This document shows, one piece after another, positions 1 through 12,330 of a stretch of 64,000 nt of DNA (its first letter is position 1; each line of letters begins with the position of its first letter). The notes beneath the pieces were generated by a model that had not been told where the DNA came from, did not search any database, and was given only the letters and a program-made list of their open reading frames with translations. The stretch spans positions 44,190,413-44,254,412 of the forward strand of contig OY744533.1 of assembly GCA_963556195.1 (NCBI GenBank), read 5' to 3'. The position numbers and the translations under genes are program-made. Source of the DNA: Sepiola atlantica. Taxonomy: Eukaryota; Mollusca; Cephalopoda; Sepiida; Sepiolidae.

Positions 1-149
1 AAATAACCCGCCTACCAAGTTCTGCGGTAAATCTTTGTTTACGTTTTTACTAGCGGAGTAACCATAGGCTGGAATCCTGTCAGTCATTTTTCATTTGGTG
101 ATTTTCTTTGTTTATTACCACATATATATATATATATATATATAAATTT

Positions 150-1070
150 ATAAAGTTAGGTATATTTATATATTTGTATGTACAGGATTCAGTTCTAAAT
201 TAATGAACCTATCATTATGAATTTTAGAACACAGTTGCTAGGCATAAATGGTTATAATGTGGGTTACATTTAGTTTTATGCAAAGGGGGTGGAAGCTATT
301 TGTGAAAATTCAAATACCTTCGATTTGTGAAATATTAGCATTAAGTATTGGACATCAATCAATAGATATTCCCCAAATTTCAGTTTCTTTGGAGAATTTT
401 AAAGGGTTTTTACCGGGCATGATATGGGCACAACCTCTCATTTAAAATTCAAATATATTGAATTTCACCGATAGTCATTAAACACTTATTAAGCACATTC
501 CCTGGATTTCAATTTCTTCTTAAAACCCCTTAAGCTTTAGCCTTAAATTTTAAACATTTTCTAGAATGAATATCATGTAATGGTGTGATACTATGCAATT
601 CGGAGATGAGGCGAGCAGATGGCCGCAGACCAGAAATGAGTTGACGAGCGACAAGAATTATGTCTCGACAGACAACTAGCAACTGACAACATTTGGGGGT
701 CCTTTTCTACGCTGACTATATCGCATAACTCAGAGCACGACTGATTTATACACAATGGATCGGAGTTTGTGTTCTTTCTTGTGAGTTTGCATTTTGTTTT
801 TCTCAACTTATAAACCAGTGGTTGCCAGAGCGAAGAATGACAGCCAGAATGAAAGATGAAGGTGAACAGAAAACCACGGCACATAACGGGGGTCAGCGGC
901 AATTATCAAGAGGGACAGCATGATTGTACAATGAATTTTGGTCAAAATTGGAATAAGGATTCTAGACATAAGGTTTAGTATCATTATATCTTGATTTTCA
1001 TCTTCATAAGTGGTGCAAAACTGTTCTGTTTGGGGAATTAATTTTACCCATCCGGCAGCAGGTATTCTTC
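150..1070 (-). repeat. Dispersed repeat A copy, split by an LTR-like insertion
   Basis: Repeat A recurs at 5,025-5,460, 27,290-27,660, 32,896-33,540 and 36,040-36,415, plus fragments near 31,300 and 33,550. Shared marks are ACTCCAAAGAAACTGAAATT, GTTTTGCA(C/T)CA(C/G)TTTTATG, CCTGTACATACAAATATATAAA and a GGGACGGGTATTCTTCTA-like end. No coding capacity is visible. This copy is reversed relative to 5,025-5,460 and is interrupted at 584-930. Confidence 0.75.
584..930. mobile_element. LTR-like insertion (347 bp) inside repeat A
   Basis: The block begins TGTGATACTA and ends TTGTACA (TG...CA termini). It interrupts a repeat A copy whose two halves join cleanly against the copy at 36,260. Flanks are ATGG (580-583) and ATGA (931-934), a 4 bp duplication with one mismatch. 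It is richer in GC than its surroundings and holds no gene, so a solo LTR is the simplest reading; an unrelated MITE is possible. Confidence 0.5.
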
Positions 1071-1596
1071 TAATATGTGTGTGTGTGTGTATATATATAT
1101 ATAATTTGCTTGCTGAGATAAGAACTATCTATCAGACACAACTGCTGTGACCCTCCCTCATTTTAGGAAATAGATTCTTCACAAAATTAACTGAAATGTG
1201 TCCTTCAAACGGCAAATGCTAAAGTCTACAGAAGAAACCGTAATGAATCCTTACAAATACAATACAGACTAAATCGTTTTTCTCTTAGCAAGACAAACAA
1301 TTAGAGAAAAAGTCAATTTATTATTTTGACTGGACATTATTTTGGCAACAAACCAATCAATTAGCAAAAAAAAGAAAGAGGAAAAGAGATGAGAAACAAT
1401 GCCATTTCGAAATGAATAGAAAAAAAAGAAACAGGTGTAAAAGAATTTGTCTTTGTTCCAAAGAAAATACAATTTTGTAAATGAATCAAAGATTTTGTGA
1501 GATAAAAAAGCAGCAAAGATTTAATCTTAAAAAAAAATATTACATAATACCAGATAACATAGTTCATGATATAAATGAAATAGCACACACACACAA

Positions 1597-1602
<6 letters not shown>

Positions 1603-1639
<37 letters not shown>
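1603..1639. repeat. (TA)n microsatellite
   Basis: About 37 bases of alternating TA. Similar runs occur at 121-143, 2,565-2,602 and 2,620-2,637. The pair near 2.6 kb is a small tandem duplication sharing GCGGATACATGAAATAATTA. Otherwise 1,071-2,200 is AT-rich sequence with nothing recognised. Confidence 0.9.
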
Positions 1640-1640
<1 letters not shown>

Positions 1641-2329
1641 TAGCAAAAGCTATCCGACCCCCGGGCAGCAATTTAAATGATTACGTGTTAACACCATGGA
1701 AAACAGAAAGAAAGAAAAACAAATATTTTAGAATTTTAGAGTGAGGGATCAATTGTATATATATTTAAGATAAATGTATTTTTTTTAGGGAACTTAACAA
1801 AAAAAATTACCACTAACCCTAAGTCCGAGTGGCAGGGTCATAAAATAACACATAATCTCCTAAAAAATGCAGTGGATTTAACTTCTATAACGAAAAAGAA
1901 TTTAGTTAATGCTCTAATACTGGCCCGAAAAATTGAATTTATATACGAAAATTTTCCCCATTTTAAATTATAAAATAATTGTTATTTTTTCTTTTCTTCT
2001 TTCCATCAAGTTAAAAAAGGTAGAAATTTTTTTTTTTGTAATCTGAACAGATCACAGTGCTACTAAACTTGTTTTCATTTGTCAATTAGAATACTGAAAA
2101 TGGTCTTTGTAAACATTAAAAAATAAGTTTGTTGTTAAAATTTACAAATTAGGCATCAACTTAATTAATAAAAACAAGTTATTTATTTTTCATGGAAAAT
2201 GCAAAAACTGCAAAAAGAGGGCGAGAGAAATGGGCAGAGAACCGAACCATTGCTTGTGAGAAGCCCAATGATTGGCTAAGAGAATAACAAAGAATCTGAT
2301 TGGTTAACTAGCTAGACTAAACATCATGT

Positions 2330-2460
2330 GTATATATAAAAACACCCGGCAACACAAACTCCATGCATTTTAGCCTGACGATTCCCTACGGGGATTAAAC
2401 ACGGAAGCCTCTGTGTAGCTTAGTTGCCATAAGTATATTTTCATAACTTACTATCTAGCT
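2330..2460 (+). repeat. Dispersed repeat E copy with degenerate hammerhead-like motif
   Basis: It shares with 7,262-7,400 the tail CATAAGTATATTTTC and a preceding motif of the form CTGAYGATT-stem-loop-AAAC. Here the motif is CTGACGATTCCCTACGGGGA followed by TTAAAC. The stem TTCCC/GGGGA can form, but the core GAAA reads TAAA and CUGAUGA reads CUGACGA. A TATATATAAAAA box and two CCAAT/ATTGG boxes lie just upstream (2,265-2,340). Confidence 0.4.
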
Positions 2461-2557
2461 CTACTCACGTATTGAGCACTGTTGAAGTAAATACTGAAAA
2501 TTGATACATAAAAGATTATATCTCCTTATAACATTTAATGCGGATACATGAAATAAT

Positions 2558-2606
<49 letters not shown>

Positions 2607-3189
2607 ATACATGAAATAATTATATATATATATATATTGCATGAGCATTGATGATGGTCTCTTAAAAAAAAATAAATGCCTTATACGTTTCGAACATGAT
2701 ATATATTTTGGTGATAGGCAGAAACAATTGTAAGCGAATAAAAACTGATTCTTTGGTGAATTTGTGATAATTTGTTCCCTACATTTGATGTGGTTTCTTT
2801 AATATTAAAATATTTTTATTACAGTATCGAACTTTTATAAAACTTTGTGTTATAAAAATTTATATTTAAAATTTAAATATTCAAATTAGTATTCAAAATG
2901 GTGTGTAGCATATCTGGCTAAAATAAACATTTATTAAAGATTTTTTAGCTTATTTTGACACGATTATCATCATCACGTATTTCGAAAAGACACTTATTTT
3001 TATCTGATTTACATATTCGTCCGTTGCTTGAAATGAGCATTAAATTAAAATCCACAATGCTGACTCCATTGGTTCATCATCATGTGACAAATAAATATCC
3101 TTTCTATCCGTGGTTGGAGTCAAAACCTTAAATATAGCACTAGATGAATAAAATCAATCACTTGAGCAATGTAGAAGGTCAATCAATCA

Positions 3190-4100
3190 GGTCGAAAATT
3201 CTTCTCGGATTCTGCTGACTCATTCCCTTCAACCATCTCTACCAGACATTGGCGTCGGTAGGTCCTTCAGATAGCATCCAGAGTCTTCTACAAGTTGGTT
3301 AATGTTGGTGTGATGAGGTCTTCCAACTAATCTTTTGCTGCATAATGGATTTGAAAAGAGTGTCACTAACAAGTTCTGACTTACTTTTCCAAGAGTGACC
3401 AGCAAGTTGAAGCCTTCTCTCTCTTTCTTAGTGAGACAACAAGAAGGAAGGTGTTCATTTAGGAGTTTCTTGATTGGGTGTTTCCTCCAGCTGATGTCCA
3501 ATGCAACTGATAACATCGTTGTGTATGTTCTGTCAAGTGATGCTGTTTGCTGTTTCGTTTGTCCAAGCTGTCGAGACGTAGAGTAAGACAAGTTCCACTG
3601 TGGCACTAAAAAGTTCCTCTTAAGATTGTTAGAAAGGGAGGACTTCCAGATGGTGTGCAGTCCATTAAGGGCATCCCAGACCTTGCCTTTTCAGATTTTC
3701 GTGTCTCTTTATGCTGACTGGATATTACTGTGTAGGTATACAAATTCCTGCACGGATTTGATGTTATCGTTTTTCAGGTTAAGTTTTCCTTGGTTGTAAC
3801 TGGTAATTTTTTTTTTTGCCAGCATTAATGTAGAGGCCAACCTAACCCTAACCTCATTGGCCGCTTTTTCGAGATGGAGAAGTTTACTAGCCCCATTAAT
3901 CATGTCTGACAAGGCATGGTCATCTGCATAATCCACGTCTGTTACTTTTTTCTTTTTGCTGGGTTAATCCTAGATCCGTGTTTAGATCAGCAGATGCTCG
4001 CAAAGCATAATCCAGGCACAGGATGAAAAGGAAAAGAAGGAGCGTATTCTTCTGCAAGACTCCCGTAAAAAAAAAGTAGAAGGTTGAAATATAGTACAGC
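3190..4100 (-). pseudogene. Non-LTR retrotransposon reverse transcriptase relic
   Basis: Minus-strand frames read MDYADDHALSDMINGASKLL (the YADD catalytic box of reverse transcriptase), then a palm/thumb-like stretch, then GRPHHTNINQLVEDSGCYLK and DLPTPMSGRDGWREWVS, typical of the 3' end of LINE ORF2 in invertebrates. Several frameshifts break it. 1,900-3,190 shows only AT-rich sequence. Confidence 0.75.
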
Positions 4101-4308
4101 AACCTGTTGTCCTTGTGTTCATAACTGAAGATTGCTGAAAATGGTTCTTAGACAGAACGGCTCCTGGTATACTAAAAGAAAATCACTGGAATTTTCTTTC
4201 TTCGGTTGATTTAGAATTGGATATGTCCTGCCTGGATTTAGGTAATTTAAAAATGTGAGTGCCCACAAGATGAACTTCCCAACTTGGGGGTGGGTGGGGA
4301 GATGCGCT

Positions 4309-4365
4309 AGCACTAACCATAAGTTCGAGTGGCAAGCCACCACCAAAAAAAAACCTCCCTTAACC
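4309..4365 (+). repeat. Short dispersed motif (SINE-like fragment)
   Basis: CACTAACCATAAGTTCGAGT GGCAAGCCACCACC followed by an A-run. Copies lie at 1,812-1,850 and 6,403-6,465 with the same order and A-rich tail. No pol III boxes were recognised, so the class is open. Confidence 0.45.
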
Positions 4366-4469
4366 ATATTACTAACAGTGTCCGAGTAACAAGCCGACAC
4401 CCCAAACAAAAAAATACTGCACAAAGCTTATCTCCCATAGCAAAAAAAAAATGCAAGAATAGAATTTTT

Positions 4470-4985
4470 CAACAGAACGTAACTCCACCACACTGGTAGC
4501 TCACTTGCGAGTTTATCTCAATGACAATCGGCAAAGAAGATGGATTGAGCATGTTCATGCAATGGATACTAATCTGACACCTTGTGATTATTTTCTCTGG
4601 GTCAACGTGAAGGGCCTGTTCTATGAGCCCCACCCCCTCTTCCTGCTAACGTAGATGAAAGCAAGCAGAGTATCACCACCGGACTGAGGACTTGTTACCG
4701 AAGAAATGCTGCAACAATGTTGGGAAGCGAAGAAATGCTGCAACAATGTTGGGAAGCGAAGAAATGCTGCAACAATGTTGGGAAGCGAAGAAATGCTGCA
4801 ACAATGTTGGAAAGCGAAGAAATGCTGCAACAATGTTGGGAAGCGAAAAAATGCTGCAACAATGTTGGGAAGTAATGAAATACCGACTTGATGTGTCTCA
4901 GCATATGTTAAATCATTCATTGAATCCACAGACATTGGATTTTCTCATTCAAATTTGCCTTCGTAGTTTCTGTGATATTTGCATC
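4470..4985 (+). pseudogene. DDE transposase relic (Tc1/mariner-type C-terminal part)
   Basis: Frames read VYLNDNRQRRWIEHVHAMDT, then LTPCDYFLWVNVKGLFY, then MLQQCWEVMKYRLDVSQH. These follow the order of a widespread animal DDE transposase: W-I-x-R block, SPDLTPCDFFLWGYVK block, then MLQxxWxExxYRLDV. Frameshifts and stops show it is dead. The MLQQCW codons have expanded into the minisatellite at 4,700-4,873. Confidence 0.68.
4700..4873 (+). repeat. 29 bp minisatellite inside transposase relic
   Basis: About six units of GAAGAAATGCTGCAACAATG TTGGGAAGC, nearly identical. The unit is the codon stretch for E-M-L-Q-Q-C-W-E-A of the surrounding transposase. 29 is not a multiple of three, so successive units read in shifting frames, giving overlapping open frames on both strands that are artefacts. 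Confidence 0.9.
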
Positions 4986-5024
4986 TGATACCAAATTTCT
5001 TGAAACACATATACACATTCAATG

Positions 5025-5460
5025 AATACCTGTCCTAGAATGGGTAACATTTATTCCCTGAACAGAAGAGTTTTGCACCAGTTTTATGCCTCCGTACGAA
5101 AATTAAAATCAAGATGGATCAAATTCAATGCAAATCTGATATTTGAATATTCAAATAGGAGGTTATGCCCCTAAAAACCCTTTAAAATACTCCAAAGAAA
5201 CTGAAATTTGTGGAATATTTATAACTTGATGTCTAATAACCATTGCTCAAATTTTTTAAAAAATCAGAGGTATCCAAATTTTCACAAAGGCCCCTTTAGC
5301 CACTTTGCATAAAACTAAATATAGCCTACATTTAAATCGCTGTTCCAAAATTCATAACGATGGGTTAAATAGTTTAGGAGTGAATCCTGTACATACAAAT
5401 ATATAAACATATCTAACTTTATAAAGGCAAAGTTAGGTATGTTCATTTTAAAAAATTTAA
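5025..5460 (+). repeat. Dispersed repeat A copy
   Basis: Begins with a degenerate ACCTGTCCTAGAATGGGTAA and ends ATATCTAACTTTATA. Same module order as 27,290-27,660 and 32,896-33,540. The following 5,460-5,970 holds a segment with CATCGGCCAAAACGTTGTGA similar to the foldback at 53.1-53.4 kb, and nothing else recognised. Confidence 0.75.
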
Positions 5461-5970
5461 TAGAATTTTAATCCCTTATGGTTTCAATTTCTTGTATGAT
5501 GCTCTCTTCTAGTGTTTGTAAAGTTCTTGGTTTAAGATGTCCCTAGAAGAAAACAATCCAAAAGACTCAAATCCAGAGATTTTGGTGGCCATTCAACCGA
5601 CATTCGATATCCAATCGATTTTCCTGGAAATGTGTCATCCAAATATTTGTTCTCATTCTGTCAGCCATGACCGAGTAAAATAACAATAATTAACACTTCT
5701 ACCCGATCCGGGCTGACGGAACGAGAACTATCTGTCCCCATGGATTAAATAAAGACTTCAGTTTGAAATTCCACATAGATTCCTAAGTTTGATAAGATGC
5801 ACCTAAATAAGCTTGAAGGTTACATCGGCCAAAACGTTGTGAAAATAACAACTAAGATGAAAATAGTAATCCTAATAATCCAAATTATCAATCCTCATCA
5901 CAAAAGATAACGAAACACTTAAAAAAAAAAAACGTAATAAAGAAAAGGTAATCTGAAATGCAATTCCTAC

Positions 5971-6145
5971 CTAATAAAAGTTTTCCCACAAAATTTATTT
6001 GGTTCCCTTGAATCATGACTTGCTTTCCCATCATCTTATTGTCAGCCTGGCTAACACTGGTGCTGCAGGCCACACCAACGCTCACATCGTGGGCAAAATC
6101 CTCTGGAACAATCCCAAATGACTCCAAGTTATAAACAATGGTGGC
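5971..6145 (-). CDS. EIF2D: EIF2D observed exon 14 (SUI1 domain)
   Basis: 175 bp; acceptor TGTTCCAG, donor GTAGGA. It encodes ATIVYNLESFGIVPEDFAHD, ending VMIQGNQINFVGKLLL plus one base. The IQGNQ block is a hallmark of the SUI1 core in eIF2D and DENR. About 20 C-terminal residues remain for one more exon; none was recognised between 1 and 5,970. Confidence 0.95.
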
Positions 6146-9100
6146 CTGGAACAAAACAAGAATTTTTTTTTTTAAATAAACAAATGAAATAAAGAATGAT
6201 TAGATGATATTGGGAGTTGGCTTTTTTCAGTTGACTCCCTATTTTTGGTTGGGAGTCAGCAATTTTTGAAGAGTTTGAGTTAGCCTTTTTCAGCTAACTC
6301 CCTCACATCTGGTGACAATATGAAGTGGCAGTAGGATTATTTAGCTAAAGTAATGAAAGAGTGTTTAGATTTAAAATAAATAGTCAATCATGTGAGAATA
6401 TAGCACTAACCCTAAATTTGAGTGGCAAGCCCACCACCAAAAAACACTCCTTTAGCCCTAATTATTACTAAAACTGAGTCTGATGTGGTGTGTAAAAATA
6501 GTGTTAAAAACGGTATTTACCACATAAGGTGAAAATTAAGCAGAGTAAAGGAAAATTTCATTAGAAGTTAAAAATTAAGGTTATGTGTTAGGATATGAGA
6601 CGTGGCGAGGAGAGAAAGATCTTCCTCTTTTCGAAGCTGATCCAAAAAGCGGATGTTTTGAGGCAAAGTCAAATATTTAATTCTGTTTGAAACCAAATAA
6701 CTGATTTCAGATGAGTAATTATCATGCCAGATAGGAAGGATGTGATTACAAGATGCTAAAGGACAGGATAACAGAATATTTTTATCAGCTGTTTCAAGGC
6801 AGACAAAATGGTTTGTTGTGCATTTTTTATTACAGAATCCACATTGCAGATCATTAATGAAGTCAGTGGATTAGCATCCTCTTCATAGTTTTGCATAAAC
6901 AACTCGTCAACGAAATTGGGCTTTAATTTTGCAGATCAGAGTTGTCTTTTCCTACTTTTGTGATTGGTATTATTTTAGTTTTTTTCCCTATATCTGGGAA
7001 CTTTCATTCTGTCCACATACTAGTGTACGTCCTTCGTCAAAAGTAATAGAAAAAAAAAAATTATGCTTCGCTAGTGTTCACACTAATATTCATATTAAAT
7101 AACGTCTAAATCGGTGAAGTTAAAAAAAGAAAGAAAAGGTCTCAAACTGGAAAGTTTAAAACAAGAAAAACATTTTTATATGAATATTAGTGCAAACACT
7201 AGCAAAGCATAATTTTTTTACATAATATTTGACGGAGGGTGTACATTGTACAATATATAATAAGTATATATAGTTTCAGTGTTCACTTCTACATGAGTAG
7301 GGCTTAATAGAGCAATTAGTCTGATGATTTCTCTCCCAGAATGAAACAAACGTTTTTGTGTGGCTTACTTGTCATAAGTATATTTTCGTACTATATATAT
7401 CTGAGAGTGAGAAATTTAAATTGGCAACTAGACATTAAAACAAAAAGACAAACAAATGCCGGATATTAAAAATCTTCAAAGACATTTGCGAAAGATAATG
7501 AAGAATATAAAAAAAGAAGAAAAAAACAAATTAGTATAGCAAGCAGAAAGGAAACAAAAAGAAAACGTCTTTTAATGCTTGGGTGGATGATATCATGACA
7601 ACAGAATAGATAGTACACTACCCCCCCCCCTCCTCCAAATAAGAGGAAAAGGTAATCTCTGGAGGATGTTATAGCGAGGAAAATGAACATATACTATACT
7701 GACCCTCAAAAGAGGAAGTAAAGCCTGTAAGGAATATATCATGACACTACCCCCAAAGGAGGCAGTAAAGCCTAGGATGGACCCCCCCCCCCAAAAAAAA
7801 AAATGGGGGTGGTAATTCCTACCCACCTCCATTAAAAGATAATACAATAGATTAAATCAGGGCTTTTTTTTTCATTCATTTAAAAATGCCTAGTAATAAA
7901 AACATTTATAGTTCCTTGACCTTTTGCCTAAGATCAAAATGTAATATCTGTTCTCAGCATTATCAGACGTTTTAATATCGACTAAACTATGGTGTATATA
8001 TAAGAAAATATGATAATGCAAATTACAAATGTATATTACAGAATATTAACTTATTAACTAGAAACTGTTTAAAAAATAAATATACAAAAAAGATGTTTGT
8101 GGATATTTGCAGATTACTATATATACAGTATTTTAAAACATGTATCATAAAATTATGACATAAATCAGTCTGACAATGGCTTTGTTGCTGTCGGATTGCT
8201 GTTCTGTTCAGTCCTAGGAGGTTCACCCTCCCAGGCTTTACCTTCTCTCTGGGAAGGGGTTGATTTATTGCTAATCGCCTGAGGCGCCCCTACCGGGGAA
8301 TGTTAACCGGGTTGCTCAGGCATTTTTTGTAGGCCAGAGTGAGCTTATCCTAGTGCGCTGGCTTCTCAAAACCACACCTGACCTTGTGTCTAACCTCCTG
8401 GCAAGGAGGTAAATAATATGCTTTAACATAGAATCAAATAACCCTAAGCTGTTTTGATGTCATAATAGTTAGGATAGGTGGAACAAAACTTTCACATTTA
8501 TTCATTTAGATGTATACACAAATATAAATGCACATTGCTCTTTATTATAGAGTGGAGGATTTTCAGAAGCAATTTCAGTGATTCCTTCGATAGTTGCCTT
8601 AAAAACTCATAATGGAGCTCATCCTGCCCTACATCATTTTTGTGAGATATTTTTATGAAGTCTGAATTCTTTTAATGTAAATAAACTGTTGCAGTTTTAG
8701 AGATTTTTTTAAATCTTAAGTTATTTGTTTCTTTTTGACAGTTATTAATTCTTTTTTTTTTTCATTTTCAAAAAACACATTTCTGCCCATTCTTTTTTCT
8801 CACCATGCAGGCCTTTGATCTGTCTAACTTATACGTGGAGTAATTTAACACTTTTTTGGAAAGGAAAGAACAAACATCATATATTGGCCAATAGTTTATG
8901 TATTTTCAAAATTCATCTCAGAGGATCTTTTGCTGAATATAGCTCACTCAAAGAAACTGCTCTGAGTCTCCAGCACAGCCTCTAGGCAAAGCATGAACTC
9001 GGCCTTCATGGTTTCCTTCGAGAGACGCTTGAACATTAGTTTGATCCTGACAATTAGCTCATCAGACAGTCTGGTTAGTGTCTTTTTCAATTATGCATCA

Positions 9101-12100
9101 GACATGGGGTTGCAATCAGGTGAGATAGGAGTGCCAGATGTTGGGACGAGTGACGTTGTAGAAGTTCTCAAAACAGCTACTTCCGAGTTTTCCCGGAGCT
9201 GTGACACTGAGCTGAGTCTTACTGCGCCATGTATGGCCTTTGCGTAGCCGTTAACAGTGGACAGCAACTCAATGTAATCATCTGAATTGAGTCTGACTCA
9301 CTTTTCGAAGATGTGGAGCGACATGGTGTGGCCTTTATTGGAAACACATCCAAAAACCATCACAGTTTGAGAGAATTTGATTTTCATGATGTGTGGGACT
9401 TCATGCGGACTGAAGGCTAGCCATTTATTGTTCTGCGCATTTGGTCCTGGCAGAAGTTCTGTTTGAGAAAAACCAGAGCATCCCTAGCTCAACTGGGTAT
9501 TTAACCTTGTTGAAGAATTTCTTGGCTTTCGTAAGGCGGTTCTCTCAAGCATTGCGACGCTTCTATGAGGAGTAGCAAAGATCCGTGTTCAGCGCTTTGT
9601 TCATAGTCGCAACTCTGACACCCATGTCTTTCGCCAAAGTTCACATTGCCTTACTGTACCTTTTTCTGCAGCTTTTCTACGGATTTTGTTGTGCGACTAA
9701 TGCCCGCTAAGCTCTTTCCTACTAGCAACTGCTTTCACATCTTCGTTGCAATTCTCCAGCTCACATTTCACGGCCTTCAAAGTGCACTGAGCTGCAGCTA
9801 AGATTTCCGAATCATCATGATGCAGGTCACTCTCTTCCAACATTCCAGCACTTTCTAGTCGTCCATGGTCCCCCACCACCACAATAGCATACAGAAATAT
9901 TGCACTTCAAATACTAAATACATCAAATGATTCCTAAATAAAATATTTAAAAAAATATAAAATGTATCCCGAACACCCTATGTATATCTATCCTCCACTT
10001 CATAATAAAGACCAATGTGTATTTATTTGTATATAAATAACTATAAATCGATCCAGTCACACAAAAGTTAGCGAGTAAAAAAATATGTTTTTTTCTACCC
10101 CCGGACGAAACCATTTTAAGTGGTGAGGGAAAATAAGAAAGCAAATAGCAACTCAGTCAATCCCCACCAGCTAAAACGAATTCAGAAAGAAATCCTCTAC
10201 TCTAAATAAAAAGTCAATGGATGGTATTTTTTCTTTTTTTTTAGGTCATTGGAAATAATAACTAATACATGAAAAATCAAATTACTGACGTAATTCTATG
10301 ACTTTATATGAATATTAGTGTGAACACTGGCAAAGCATATTTTCTTTCTGTCATTTTTGATGGAGGGTGTATACTAGTATAATATATATCTATCACATTC
10401 ATTTCCAATTGTTAATTTAGAAAAAAACAATGATACCTTTTTATTATTCATTCGTTTCTGAACTTCAAGACAAACATTTTTAAGTTGGCCTTTTTTCAGA
10501 ACCGGGGGTTGGTCGCCAAGTTTCAGCTGATGGGCTACTTCCATTTTTCCAGTCACTCTTAAAAAAAAAAAAAAATCAAATGAATGTACTATTAAAAAGT
10601 TATGTTTTTAGAGCTTGTCTGTTCATATGCAAATAGAAACATGTGATTGGTTGACCAAAAAAGGAATAGGTAGAGTACACATTACTAAAGCAGTAGTTTT
10701 TTACGATGTCAATACCTGAGTTTGAATCTCAAAAAAAATTTCCAAAAATACTTTTTGCAAAAAAGGCATAAACATTGAACACTTCTTGTTTTAACCAAAC
10801 AAAACCTTTTCCCTGCAAAGCAAAAACATTCGTTTAAAAAATTCTGAATTTACATATTTTATATTTTGTATTTTTGTTCTTTCCCACTGCTACACTTCTT
10901 TTTTTCTGTTAGCTTTCAGCCTAAGCAGAGGTTTATGTAGCAGTCATAAATGAGGTTTACTTCGTGATGCGTATCAGTGTCCCTGTGAGCTGGTTTGGCC
11001 AATCAGCTCGCAAGGTGCATTGATATCATTGGTTCCCTAAAGGACTACTTCAGTTCCTTTAGAGATTGCAGACGATCGGCAGATGGTTTCCTGGCACTAG
11101 CCAAGACGGATCACCTCATTTTCTCCTCTGCCTTTGTCACCGACATCCCATGATGCTATCTTCAACCGAAGATAAATTCATCTACGAAGCGGCAGCAGAC
11201 TTTTCACTTCTCCTTTGAATAAACTTTTCGTTGTTTGTTGTTATAAAAGAAGTGTTACTTATTCTTTCGTGAAACGTTATTCGTTTTAAATTATATTAAT
11301 AAAATGTAGAAATTGATTTTCTATATTTTATTTCTATATACTCATATTTGAAGGGGTCTGCGAGCATTTGCTCTTCCTTCTCATTTCACCACTCAAGAAA
11401 TAGGAAAACAGATAGGGGGGTAAAACCATGTCACAGTCCTTTTCCTCCAAACTGATTGACTCTACAGCCACCACCTTCTAATTCAGCAATCTGGGAAACA
11501 TTATTTGTGGTATATGTATGGCTTATGCAAAGTGATGATTATGTCTTCTGAATTAGGGCTTATTGTGACCAGATGATTAGTCAAATCGAGCCTCTCCAAC
11601 CACCTGTCTAGCCCAGGTAAGGGCCAAAGTGAAGTGTGTTGCATGACCATGTCGTATTTGCACCCGGGTCACGGTCTGCTCAACCACCAGGATCTTATCT
11701 TACAGCATTACGGGTTGCCAACCACGGCAAACTGTTAGCCCCGTTCGGTGGGGGGGGGGGGGGTGATAAAAAGAAGGGTGGGTGAAAGGGGGGAAGGGAG
11801 GCAGAGAGAAAAGGAGGAGGGAGGGAAATTGTTGTTTTATGTTTTGAGCTTTGCAGAACATGATTGAGTTTTGCAAAGAGAAAACAATAAAACTTCAATG
11901 TTTGGTGCATTTTGGGTCAGGAAGCCAATCCTCACAGGCAGAATGGACCTGGGAGTAATGGCAACTAAATGGTAACTCAACATACCACAAAGATGTCAAA
12001 TCGAGGACTTTCCACTGGATGGAGACAGAGCGGAGATAAACCAAACTAATTAGCATCTGTTGAAATCACCCAGTTATTATGAGTTTTGTGCTAATGCACT

Positions 12101-12283
12101 CATTGAATGCGAGGAGGCGTTTTGGGCTTGCTGTCTTAAGTTTCCCATATTAGAAATGGCTGGATTGATAATTTTTATTCTTCTGGTTGCAGATATAAGT
12201 GTCAGATTAGTCTATTTTTGTAACTCACTACTTGCTCTGAAATTCAGAATTAATGGGTAGGTTCAACAGGCATTAGGTATTTT

Positions 12284-12330
<47 letters not shown>

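Noticed and set aside
4621..4988. Overlapping open frames on both strands around the 29 bp array
   Set aside because: Frame-shifted copies of the transposase codons for MLQQCW; no independent gene.
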